This document shows positions 1-6,327 of a stretch of 26,717 bases of DNA, piece after piece. The first letter of the stretch is position 1. Each line of letters opens with the position of its first letter. Under the pieces are notes generated by a model. The model was not told the DNA's origin. It searched no databases and saw nothing but the letters and a program-made list of their open reading frames with translations. The stretch lies in contig DAOTTI010000016.1 of the NCBI GenBank assembly GCA_034437795.1, forward strand, positions 1 to 26,717, in the 5' to 3' direction. The position numbers were made by a program, and so were the translations under genes. Source of the stretch: DAOTTI01 sp034437795 (GTDB lineage: Bacteria > Chloroflexota > UBA11872 > UBA12225).

Positions 1-100
1 ATTGGGCTATCCGCGGGTGCGCAACTATGATGGCTCCTGGACCGAGTGGGGCAGCGTCATCGGCGTCCCCATCGAGAACCCGAGCGCGGCCAAGGCCTGA
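1..100 (+). CDS. Rhodanese-type sulfurtransferase, C-terminal fragment (5' end outside window)
   Basis: The frame beginning at base 2 is open to the TGA at 98-100 and encodes about 32 residues, including LGYPRVRNYDGSWTEWG followed by a Val-Pro-Ile-Glu stretch. The Tyr-Asp-Gly-Ser-Trp-Thr-Glu-Trp-Gly block is the conserved C-terminal signature of two-domain thiosulfate/3-mercaptopyruvate sulfurtransferases (SseA/rhodanese), which move sulfane sulfur from a donor to cyanide or thiols through a catalytic cysteine. The catalytic Cys loop lies upstream of the window, so activity and exact subtype cannot be judged. The match is short but distinctive. Confidence 0.8.
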   Translation, partial: LGYPRVRNYDGSWTEWGSVIGVPIENPSAAKA

Positions 101-375
101 CCCATCCCTAGTGGAGCCCTCACCCTCGCCCTCTCCCAAAGGGAGCGGGAACCCCTCACGGGCTGTGCGTGGTCCGTGCTCGCCTGGTGTTCACGCTGTC
201 GTCCGAGATGGCGTCCAGCGTGATCTGGAATGGTCCGCGCCCACCTGGCGTATACACGAGCGGCGCCCTCACCCTGACCGTCTCCTCACCGGTGGGGGAA
301 CGGTTCGCCGGCCGTAGATGATCTGCGCTGGAGGGCGGACGTTCCGTCGCTGGCGCGGATGCGCTAGGCTTTGGC
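101..375. repeat. Intergenic region with two diverged copies of the CCCTC...GAGGG palindromic repeat
   Basis: No gene is supported here. Two related copies occur, near 117-178 and 262-325. Each starts GCCCTCACCCT, runs through a C-rich arm (CCCTCTCCC in the first) to a G-rich arm (GGGAGCGGGAAC or GGTGGGGGAACGG), and ends in a GGCTGTG/GGCCGTA plus GTCCG/GATCTG tail. Related elements recur only between genes in this window (5440-5520, 16070-16160, 19704-19766, 25975-26025, 26168-26206). Confidence 0.6.
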
Positions 376-918
376 GTGGCATCGTTCACGGAACCGCCCC
401 CGCTGCTGGCGATGGGCGTCGTCCTGGCCTGCGTCGCGGGGGCTTACTACCTGGGCCTGGGCCGGCACGCAGTGCAGGGCTGGCGCAAGGGCCACGAACA
501 GCCGCCGGCGCTGGAAGGGCACGAGACCGACGAGATCTCCGAGCGCTGGGGCACGCCCGACCCACCCCTGCCGACCCGGACGTTGCGTCCTGCCGCGTCC
601 CTGATGGGCCAGGCGCCGGCCGGGCCTGAGACGGCGGGCGCGGCACGGCCACCAGACGGGGCGCCGGCCGAGGGGCCGGTCCGAATGGCCCCCCACGCCG
701 CGGCGCCGGCCGGCGTCGATCCGGCGAGCGACGAGCCAGATGGCGTCGGGAGCGGTGCGCAGCAGGCACGGCAGGAGGCTGAGCCGGCGACAGAGACGCC
801 GGCCGGCCCCCTCACCGGCGCGTTCGAGGGCCGCGGGCAGCGCTTCTCGCCGGTGCGGCTTGAGCGGGCCTCTCCCGGCCAGGAGGGAGAACGCGCCACA
901 GGGGGAGAGCCGTGGTGA
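376..918 (+). CDS. Small membrane-anchored Pro/Ala-rich protein, unknown function
   Basis: I do not recognise this 180-residue protein. It would start with GTG at 376. Residues about 9-28 (PLLAMGVVLACVAGAYYLGL) form one hydrophobic segment, followed by a basic stretch, consistent with an N-terminal membrane anchor. The rest is rich in Pro, Ala, Gly and Glu and probably disordered. No clear Shine-Dalgarno sequence precedes the GTG. Support comes from the uninterrupted frame, the plausible anchor, and the junction with the next gene: its TGA (916-918) overlaps that gene's ATG (918-920) as TGATG, suggesting translational coupling. The low-complexity composition leaves some chance that only the downstream gene is real. 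Confidence 0.55.
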   Translation: MASFTEPPPLLAMGVVLACVAGAYYLGLGRHAVQGWRKGHEQPPALEGHETDEISERWGTPDPPLPTRTLRPAASLMGQAPAGPETAGAARPPDGAPAEGPVRMAPHAAAPAGVDPASDEPDGVGSGAQQARQEAEPATETPAGPLTGAFEGRGQRFSPVRLERASPGQEGERATGGEPW

Positions 919-1154
919 TGGCAGCGCGGCGGCCTAAGATCGAGCGAGTGAGCGAGGACGAGTACCGGATCATCTTTGACCGGCCGTTGCCGGCCGAAGT
1001 GGCGTTGATGTACTTCGGCTTCTATCCGAATACCAGGCTGTTCTGGAAAAACGGGCGGGTGGTCTCGGTCATCGCGCCGTCGCGGACCTACCAGCAGATC
1101 GTGCGGGACTTCAGCGACCGCCCGCCGGACGCCGGCGAGGTGGTGGAAGATTAG
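918..1154 (+). CDS. Small conserved-looking protein of unknown function
   Basis: This encodes 78 residues from ATG 918; an in-frame GTG at 912 would add two. A purine-rich GGGGGAGAG at 901-909 is well placed as the ribosome-binding site for ATG 918. The protein has ordinary globular composition, with charged and aromatic residues (EDEYRIIFDRPLP, ALMYFGFYPNTRLFWKNGRV) that look like a small alpha/beta fold. No signal peptide or membrane segment is visible. It overlaps the stop of the preceding anchored protein, so the two are probably co-translated. I cannot assign a family. Its C-terminal 25 residues are polar. Confidence 0.7.
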   Translation: MAARRPKIERVSEDEYRIIFDRPLPAEVALMYFGFYPNTRLFWKNGRVVSVIAPSRTYQQIVRDFSDRPPDAGEVVED

Positions 1155-1212
1155 ATCAGGTTCAAAGTTCAAGGTGGAGGGCTCAGAGGGCTCCACCCAT
1201 AAGTCACTCAGG

Positions 1213-2340
1213 CTAGGCCAGGCGGGAACGGATTGGGACGGGGCGGCCGGTCCTGGCTGATTCCAGCCCGGCCAGCAGCACCTCGGTGACGTGGCGGGCG
1301 GTGCGGGCGTTGGAAAGCGGTGGCTGGCGCCCCTGCCGGATGCAGTCCACGAAGTGCCGGTGCGCGTTGCCCAAGTCGAACGGTGCCACGTCGATGGTGT
1401 GGGGCACAGGCGGTACGTCCTCTCGCGTGTAGGAGCCCGGCTCCCAGAAGGTCAGGGGATTCCCCGCGTGGCCGGGGCTGGTCAGCTTGCCGCGGGTCCC
1501 GTGCACGTGCAGGAAGCTGGTGCGCGCCGGGTCGCACCAGCTCGTCTCCATCGTCCCCAGGACGCCGTGCTCGAACTCCAGGAGAAGGATGGCCGTGTCC
1601 TCCAGCGTCGTCGGCTTGTCGAGCGTCGCCGTGCGCCCGAAGACGCTGACCACGCTGCCGGCCACCGCCACGAGCTGCGACGTGGCGTAGACCCCCATGT
1701 CAAACAGGGCGCCGACGGAGGCGCGCCGGGCATCGAAGAACCACAGGTCGTTGCCCGTCTCGCCGAAGGTGTCCCGCACCTCGGCATAGTAGACCTCCGG
1801 GCCGCCATGCGAGCTACGCCCGCTGGCTCCGGACAGCTTGCCGATCCGGCCCTCGCGAACGAGCTGGCGGGCGGCGTAGACGGCGGGAGCGAGGTGCGGC
1901 AGGCACAGCACCACGCGGTCGCTGGCCTCCACCGCTTCGACGAACCGGTCGGCGTCGTCCAAGCGGTCGCAGAGCGGCTTCTGCACCAGCAGATGCTTGC
2001 CGGCCGCCAGGGCCTCCAGGGCCACCGGCACGTGCAAGGGATGGGGCAGGGCCACTACGACGGCGTCGATCTCGGGATCATCGAGCAGGTCATGGTAGTC
2101 GTGCGACCAGCGGGGCACGGCGAAGCGCTGGGCCAGGAGGCGTAGGCGATGCTCCGAGCGGCCGGACAGGCGCGTCACCCGCACGTCCGGCAGCGCCGCC
2201 AACTGCGGCAGGTGCAGCTTGCTGGCGATGCCGCCGGCGCCGATGATCCCGATGCGCAGCGTCGTTCGCGTCTCTGTCGCCGCGATGGGGTGACCGGCGC
2301 CGGACGAGCCGGTACGGTCCCCCGAAGAAGGCGTAGTCAC
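1213..2340 (-). CDS. Gfo/Idh/MocA-family NAD(P)-dependent oxidoreductase
   Basis: This is a 375-residue member of the glucose-fructose oxidoreductase/inositol dehydrogenase/MocA family, which oxidises or reduces sugars and cyclitols with NAD(P). The N-terminal Rossmann loop is RIGIIGAGGIASKLH (about residues 29-43) and the second conserved site is LLVQKPLC (117-124). That site usually reads EKP; here Gln replaces Glu while the catalytic Lys121 is kept. The C-terminal part has the usual alpha/beta domain pattern, including WFFDARRASVGALFDMGVY and the ETSWCDP segment. The GTG start (2338-2340) overlaps the TGA of the upstream cyclophilin-like gene as GTGA, with AAGGGTGG behind it, so translation is probably coupled. 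The first 27 residues before the Rossmann fold are unusually long and low-complexity. The substrate cannot be deduced; neighbours suggest sugar-acid or polyol catabolism. Confidence 0.92.
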   Translation of the reverse strand: MTTPSSGDRTGSSGAGHPIAATETRTTLRIGIIGAGGIASKLHLPQLAALPDVRVTRLSGRSEHRLRLLAQRFAVPRWSHDYHDLLDDPEIDAVVVALPHPLHVPVALEALAAGKHLLVQKPLCDRLDDADRFVEAVEASDRVVLCLPHLAPAVYAARQLVREGRIGKLSGASGRSSHGGPEVYYAEVRDTFGETGNDLWFFDARRASVGALFDMGVYATSQLVAVAGSVVSVFGRTATLDKPTTLEDTAILLLEFEHGVLGTMETSWCDPARTSFLHVHGTRGKLTSPGHAGNPLTFWEPGSYTREDVPPVPHTIDVAPFDLGNAHRHFVDCIRQGRQPPLSNARTARHVTEVLLAGLESARTGRPVPIRSRLA

Positions 2341-2711
2341 GCTCGCTCCACCCTTACAGGATCGCCGCCGCGCACGCCCTTCAGCTGGCTCGGGTCGCCC
2401 TCTACCCGGCCCACGACGTTGACCGGCGAGGCAGGGCGGATCTCGTCAGGGCTGGGCGAAACCGGCGTTGGGCCGAAGAAGATGCACAGGGCCCGGCCGG
2501 GAGGCCAGTAGCCCAGGTCCCCTTTGGCAACGACCGCCTGCGCGTCTTCCTCGTCCATCCGCACAGGGATGCTGAAGTAGATCTCGTCTCCCCAGGTGCT
2601 GGCGCGACCGGTGATGGGCAGAGCGTCCCAGATGGCCCGCGCGGTGGCTGTTTCATTGAGCTGAGCCGTGACGCCTACCCTGCCGGCCGTGATCCTGATC
2701 CGCATCGTCAT
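2337..2711 (-). CDS. TM1367-type cyclophilin-like protein (Cyclophil_like family)
   Basis: This 124-residue protein matches the cyclophilin-like fold typified by Thermotoga TM1367. Diagnostic stretches are STWGDEIYFSIPV, GDLGYWPPGRALCIFFGPTP and IRPASPVNVVGRV, which follow the family consensus almost residue for residue. The family has a cyclophilin-like beta barrel; its function is unknown and prolyl isomerase activity is not established. I place the start at ATG 2711 (MTMRIRITAG) because GAGGGG sits eight bases upstream; the frame is open 12 codons further but without a better site. Its TGA overlaps the GTG of the Gfo/Idh gene, which argues that the two products work in the same pathway, perhaps with this protein as a ligand-binding or accessory subunit. 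That role is inference. Confidence 0.9.
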   Translation of the reverse strand: MTMRIRITAGRVGVTAQLNETATARAIWDALPITGRASTWGDEIYFSIPVRMDEEDAQAVVAKGDLGYWPPGRALCIFFGPTPVSPSPDEIRPASPVNVVGRVEGDPSQLKGVRGGDPVRVERA

Positions 2712-2872
2712 CGTTAGCCCCTCACAGTGCAGTTGTGGGCCGAACATGGCCGTGGCCGGCGCGCCACTCTCGCGCGGGCGGCGCCTGACCCGCGCTGGCG
2801 AGGCGCGCCGCCGGCCAGGGCCGCCCCGTTCCGTAACGTGTCATCGCCATCAGGGTCCCGTGCTACCTGTGG

Positions 2873-3877
2873 CTAGCGGAGGCCCAGGCGCTCGACGACC
2901 TCGCGGTTCACGGGCGTCTTTGGCGCCTGGCCAGAGAGGACGGCAATGATGTTGTCCGCCGCCAGCTCGCTCATGTCATTACGCGTCTTCACCGATGCGC
3001 TGGCGATGTGGGGCACGACCAGGCAGTTCTCCAGGGCCAGCAAGGGGTGGTCGGCCGGCAGGGGTTCGGGATCGGTCACGTCCAGCCCTGCGGCCCAGAT
3101 GATCCCGTTCTTGAGGGCGTCGTAGAGGGCCATAGTGTCGACGACGGGGCCCCTCGACGTATTGATGAGCACGGCGGTGCGCTTCATCAGGCGCAGGCGC
3201 TCGGCGTTCATCAGATGGCGCGTCTCGGGGGTGAGGGGCGTGTGCAGGCTGACGAAATCGGCCTCGCGCAGTACGGCCTCCACGCTGTCGCGGAACTCGT
3301 AGCCGTACTGCTGCTCCAGGTCCTGGCGGCGGACGGCGTCATAGTAGATCACCTTCATGGAGAAGCCGGCGCCGCGGCGCGCCACGGCCGCCCCGATGCG
3401 CCCCAGGCCGATCAGGCCCAGGGTCGCGTGGTGCACGTCCTGGCCGAGAAAGCCGAGCGGCTCCCAGGTCTTCCACTTGCCGTCACGGACGTACTGCTGC
3501 GCCTGGGGGAGCATGCGGGCAGTCGCCATCAGCAGGGCGAAGGCCAGGTCGGCCGTGGTATCGGTCAGCACCTCCGGCGTGTTGGTGCCGATGACACCGC
3601 GGCGGCTCATTTCCGCCACGTCGAAGTTGTCGAACCCCACCGCCATATTGGCCACCACCTTGAGCTGCGGCCCGGCGGCGTCCAGGAACTCCGCATCCAC
3701 CCGTTCTGTGAGCAGGGTGAGCACCGCATCGCAGCCCCTGATGGCCTCTAGCAGCCGGTCACGCGGGATGACCTCGTCAGAATTCCACTGCTGCACGTCC
3801 CACCCTGCCTGCCGGCGTAGCTTCTCCGGCCCGATCTCCGGAATGCGCCTAGTGATAAAGACCTTGGGCATGGTCAT
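2873..3877 (-). CDS. D-isomer-specific 2-hydroxyacid dehydrogenase (glyoxylate/hydroxypyruvate reductase-like)
   Basis: This 334-residue enzyme has the full plan of NAD(P)-dependent D-2-hydroxyacid dehydrogenases. It carries the substrate-side motif VVANMAVGFDNFDV (74-87), the dinucleotide loop GLGRIG (157-162), and the catalytic triad Arg242 (NTSRGPVVD), Glu271 (DVTDPEP) and His290 (PHIASAS). The family interconverts 2-oxoacids and D-2-hydroxyacids in the cytoplasm; sequence style is closest to glyoxylate/hydroxypyruvate reductases (GyaR-like). AGAAGGGG precedes ATG 3877. It lies 129 bp downstream of the TIM-barrel isomerase and 161 bp upstream of the cyclophilin-like gene on the same strand, so it may share their transcript. 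Recycling of glycolate-, glycerate- or sugar-acid-derived carbon would fit, but the substrate is not visible. Confidence 0.93.
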   Translation of the reverse strand: MTMPKVFITRRIPEIGPEKLRRQAGWDVQQWNSDEVIPRDRLLEAIRGCDAVLTLLTERVDAEFLDAAGPQLKVVANMAVGFDNFDVAEMSRRGVIGTNTPEVLTDTTADLAFALLMATARMLPQAQQYVRDGKWKTWEPLGFLGQDVHHATLGLIGLGRIGAAVARRGAGFSMKVIYYDAVRRQDLEQQYGYEFRDSVEAVLREADFVSLHTPLTPETRHLMNAERLRLMKRTAVLINTSRGPVVDTMALYDALKNGIIWAAGLDVTDPEPLPADHPLLALENCLVVPHIASASVKTRNDMSELAADNIIAVLSGQAPKTPVNREVVERLGLR

Positions 3878-4006
3878 GAACCCCTTCTCGTCGTGTCAGT
3901 GTCGTCTCGCTGAACGCGCGCTCCGGCCTACCCGCACCAGCCGGAGCCCATCTCCCACCCTGGGGCCTGGCCGGCGCCGGTGGACGGAGGCGCCAGCTTG
4001 CGCCGG

Positions 4007-4975
4007 CTACGTCCTGGCCGGCGCGGGCGGCGGCCCCTGGACCCTGGACCAGGCTTCCTCCATCACCCGCCGGCAGTTGGCCAGCAGCAGGTCCTGCTTC
4101 TCGCCCGGCAGCGGGCGCACCTCGAACGTCACCACCGGCCGGCGGGTGGGCGCCGGCTTGCTGAAGTAGCCGATCTCCATCAGGACCGACAGGAACTCGG
4201 CGAGATGGCGGGCGTCGTGCTCGGTGCCGGGCGCCCCGAAGCGCGGGTGCTTATCACCGTACGACGGCAGGCTCGGATCGCGCATCTGGCAGTTCCCGAC
4301 GTGGGCGTGGACGATGTAGTCCCGGGCCAGCGTGAGCGATTCCCTGGGGGTCTCGCCGAGCAGCGGCAGGTGGCTCAGGTCGATGGTCAGCCCGAAATTG
4401 GGATACCTCTCGCGCACCCGTTGCGCCACCTGCACCGCATCGCGGGTCGGGCCGAGCAACGACTTCTTCTCAATGGCGCGGTCGAAGGTCTCCAGCGAGA
4501 TGGTGAGCAGGTAGTCCCTGGCCTGCTGCTCGGCGTAGGCGCAGAGCTCCATCAAGGACTTCGTCACCTGGTCAAGCGCGCGCTCCTTCTGCTCCTCGCC
4601 CGGCCAGGACTCCAGACCGTCGATCATGGCCAGGAGCCGGCAGCCATGCTCGTAGGCCTGGTCAATGCTCTGCTTGACGTCGGCCACGGCGGCGCGGCGC
4701 GCTTCTTCGTCCAGGGCGGCAGTGTTGAGCCGGTTCAGCAGGATACCCGGCTGGGCGCCGAAGCCGAGGTCCACGTGCGCGATATCGGCGATCTCGCGCA
4801 CCTGCCGGCGGACCTGTGGGTTGTTGATCCTGGTGATCTCCAGCACCTCGAAGAACGGGTCGCTCGCGATGCGCTCGATGCTCTGGATCACGTCATCGCC
4901 GCCCGGCATGGCTTCGGGGTACATCATGAAGTGGACGATGCCGATCTGCATGTAGGCGGACCAGGGGGACTCCAC
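4007..4975 (-). CDS. Sugar phosphate isomerase/epimerase-like TIM-barrel protein
   Basis: The protein (322 residues from GTG 4975) has the xylose isomerase-like/AP-endonuclease-2 TIM-barrel pattern, with likely metal ligands at barrel strand ends: Glu in LLTISLETFDR, Asp and His in LTIDLSHLPLL, His in IVHAHVGNCQ, and Glu in VTFEVRPLPG. Members isomerise or epimerise sugars and inositol intermediates with a divalent metal. I choose GTG 4975 because AAGGGAG lies seven to eight bases upstream; ATG 4951 (MQIGIVHFMMYP) is the main alternative, and a longer frame to 5023 adds only low-complexity sequence. It is the first gene of the minus-strand catabolic cluster. The C-terminus ends in a Pro/Ala tail. 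The fold is clear; the substrate is unknown. Confidence 0.88.
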   Translation of the reverse strand: MESPWSAYMQIGIVHFMMYPEAMPGGDDVIQSIERIASDPFFEVLEITRINNPQVRRQVREIADIAHVDLGFGAQPGILLNRLNTAALDEEARRAAVADVKQSIDQAYEHGCRLLAMIDGLESWPGEEQKERALDQVTKSLMELCAYAEQQARDYLLTISLETFDRAIEKKSLLGPTRDAVQVAQRVRERYPNFGLTIDLSHLPLLGETPRESLTLARDYIVHAHVGNCQMRDPSLPSYGDKHPRFGAPGTEHDARHLAEFLSVLMEIGYFSKPAPTRRPVVTFEVRPLPGEKQDLLLANCRRVMEEAWSRVQGPPPAPART

Positions 4976-5520
4976 GCGTCTACTCCCTTCTGCTTGCACG
5001 GTGGGGGCCGCTGCGGGGGGCACGGCCGTGCGCGCGGATCGCGCGTTCGCGGGGGCAGTCTATCGGCCGGAGCGGCAGGCGCGCAACGCCAGCGCCCTGC
5101 CAGGGGACGGGCCATGCCTCCAAGCCGGCCGCCGGGGCATCCCTCTGGTCCTGCCCCGACGCGGAGGCGCAGAGACGCGGGACACGGAGACACAGAGACA
5201 CGGAGACGCGGAGAGGGTCTGACCCAGCGTAGCCGCGCCGCACCGGGCGAGGTGAGGATAGCCCTCACCCCCTACGGCCGGGGCCAAGCCGCACGGTGGG
5301 GCCGAGGGGGGCAGGGGCGCGGCTGGGCCCCGCCGCCCCCGCTCCCGCACGCGCGAGCGGGGGAATGAGGCCACCCCCCATGTGGCGCGCGCCGCCGCTC
5401 CTGTTCCGGCGCGGGGACGCGGCGGGGGGCGAGGCGGGCCGTGGCCTGGCCCACGGTTCCTGCCGGAGGCGGGACGACCAAAGGGAGAGGGAACGCCTCA
5501 CCGGCTGTAGATAGTCCGGG
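4976..5520. other. 545-bp gene-free region with minisatellite and palindromic repeats
   Basis: No frame here looks like a protein. The region holds a short-period purine-rich repeat at 5171-5216 and a C-rich/G-rich block at 5265-5370. A half-copy of the intergenic palindrome family sits near 5480-5518 (AAAGGGAGAGGGAACG followed by CACCGGCTGTAG). The promoter of the isomerase gene starting at 4975 should lie at the low-coordinate end, but I see no clear -35/-10 pair. Confidence 0.5.
5171..5216. repeat. Short-period minisatellite (GAGACACGGAGACAC type)
   Basis: The segment is built from variants of GAGACACG/GAGACACA/GAGACGCG repeated with a period of about 7-9 bases. Read on the other strand it is a run of CTCCGTGTCTCTGTGTCTCC units. 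It lies wholly between genes. Similar purine-strand minisatellites are common in intergenic DNA of large environmental bacterial genomes; no function is implied. Confidence 0.7.
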
Positions 5521-6162
5521 TTAAGCCGGAGCGGGCCCTTCGGTGCCGAAGTAGCGGTCGCCGAAGTCACCCAGGCCGGGCAGGATGAACTTGCGAGCAT
5601 TGAGGCCGCGGTCCAGCACGGCCGCGTAGATGGCCGCGGCCGGATAGCGGGCATGCACCGCCTCCACCCCCTCCGGCGCCGCCACAACGCAGATGAGGCG
5701 GACGTCGGTGGCGCCAGCACCGTAGACGATGTCGAGGGTGGCCAGCGCCGAGCCGCCAGTGGCGAGCATCGGTTCCAATATGATCACCTTGGCACCGGCG
5801 ATGTTGGGCGGCAGCTTCTGGTAATAGCCCCGAGCCTGCGCCGTGCGCTCGTCGCGCTCTAGCCCAACGAACCCCACGCGCGCGTGCGGGAAGAGAGTGC
5901 TCACCGTGTCCAGCATGGCCAGGCCCGAGCGCAGCACCGGCACCAGCACCACCTGGTCGGCCAGGAAGCGGACGGTCGCGCGCTCCAGGGGCGTCTGCAC
6001 CGTCGCCTCAGCGAGGGCTAGGTCCCTGGTGGCCTCGAAGCACAGGAGCTGGGTGAGCAGGCGCGCGTAGCGCCGAAAGTCGGCCATATCCGTGTCCGCT
6101 GCGCGCAGGTGCCCCAGGCAATCTTCAATAAGTGGGTGCTCGACGATCTTCAACCACGGCAT
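5521..6162 (-). CDS. upp: Uracil phosphoribosyltransferase
   Basis: At 213 residues it is the usual length for UPRT, which salvages uracil by joining it to PRPP to make UMP. Family landmarks are PVLRSGLAMLDTV (75-87), GYYQKLPPNI (112-121), the PRPP-binding loop EPMLATGGSA (130-139) and the uracil-binding C-terminal block PGLGDFGDRYFGT (195-207). The PRPP loop normally begins with Asp (DPMLATG); here it is Glu130, a conservative but unusual change. GGGAGAA lies about six bases upstream of ATG 6162. Three operator-like palindromes sit at 6182-6238, 20-76 bp upstream of the start codon. No other pyrimidine gene is adjacent. Confidence 0.95.
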   Translation of the reverse strand: MPWLKIVEHPLIEDCLGHLRAADTDMADFRRYARLLTQLLCFEATRDLALAEATVQTPLERATVRFLADQVVLVPVLRSGLAMLDTVSTLFPHARVGFVGLERDERTAQARGYYQKLPPNIAGAKVIILEPMLATGGSALATLDIVYGAGATDVRLICVVAAPEGVEAVHARYPAAAIYAAVLDRGLNARKFILPGLGDFGDRYFGTEGPAPA

Positions 6163-6181
6163 GCGCGTTCTCCCCCCCGCC

Positions 6182-6240
6182 GGCGGGTCACATTCGCCAA
6201 GGGCGGATCACATTCGCCAAGGGCGGATCACATTCGCCAA
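6182..6240 (-). promoter_or_regulatory. Triple 17-bp palindrome array upstream of upp (candidate operator)
   Basis: GGCGGATCACATTCGCC occurs at 6202-6218 and 6222-6238, with a variant GGCGGGTCACATTCGCC at 6182-6198. Each full copy is a near-perfect inverted repeat: seven-base arms with one mismatch around a CAC centre. The start-to-start distance is exactly 20 bp, about two helical turns, so all copies face the same side of DNA. The array fills part of the 165-bp gap between the membrane glycosyltransferase stop and the upp start. That arrangement is typical of cooperative repressor or activator sites. No convincing -10/-35 pair is visible. Confidence 0.6.
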
Positions 6241-6327
6241 GAGGGCAGGTTCGCGGGGCCGCCTGGTCCGGCGACGGCTGCCCCGCTGCACGATCGAGCC
6301 TGGCCCGCTGACGCTGGTCATGGCCGG

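Noticed and set aside
3008..3751. Long plus-strand frame opposite the hydroxyacid dehydrogenase gene
   Set aside because: It is a GC-driven shadow: composition is His/Gln/Gly/Ala-rich with no motif, while the minus strand has a complete enzyme with all catalytic residues.
3980..5368. 462-codon plus-strand frame over the isomerase gene
   Set aside because: Same reason: it mirrors the minus-strand gene and runs on into repeat DNA; no recognisable domain.
6182..6240. Short CRISPR array
   Set aside because: The units are contiguous 20-bp repeats with no unique spacers and no cas genes nearby; the palindromic structure fits operators better.
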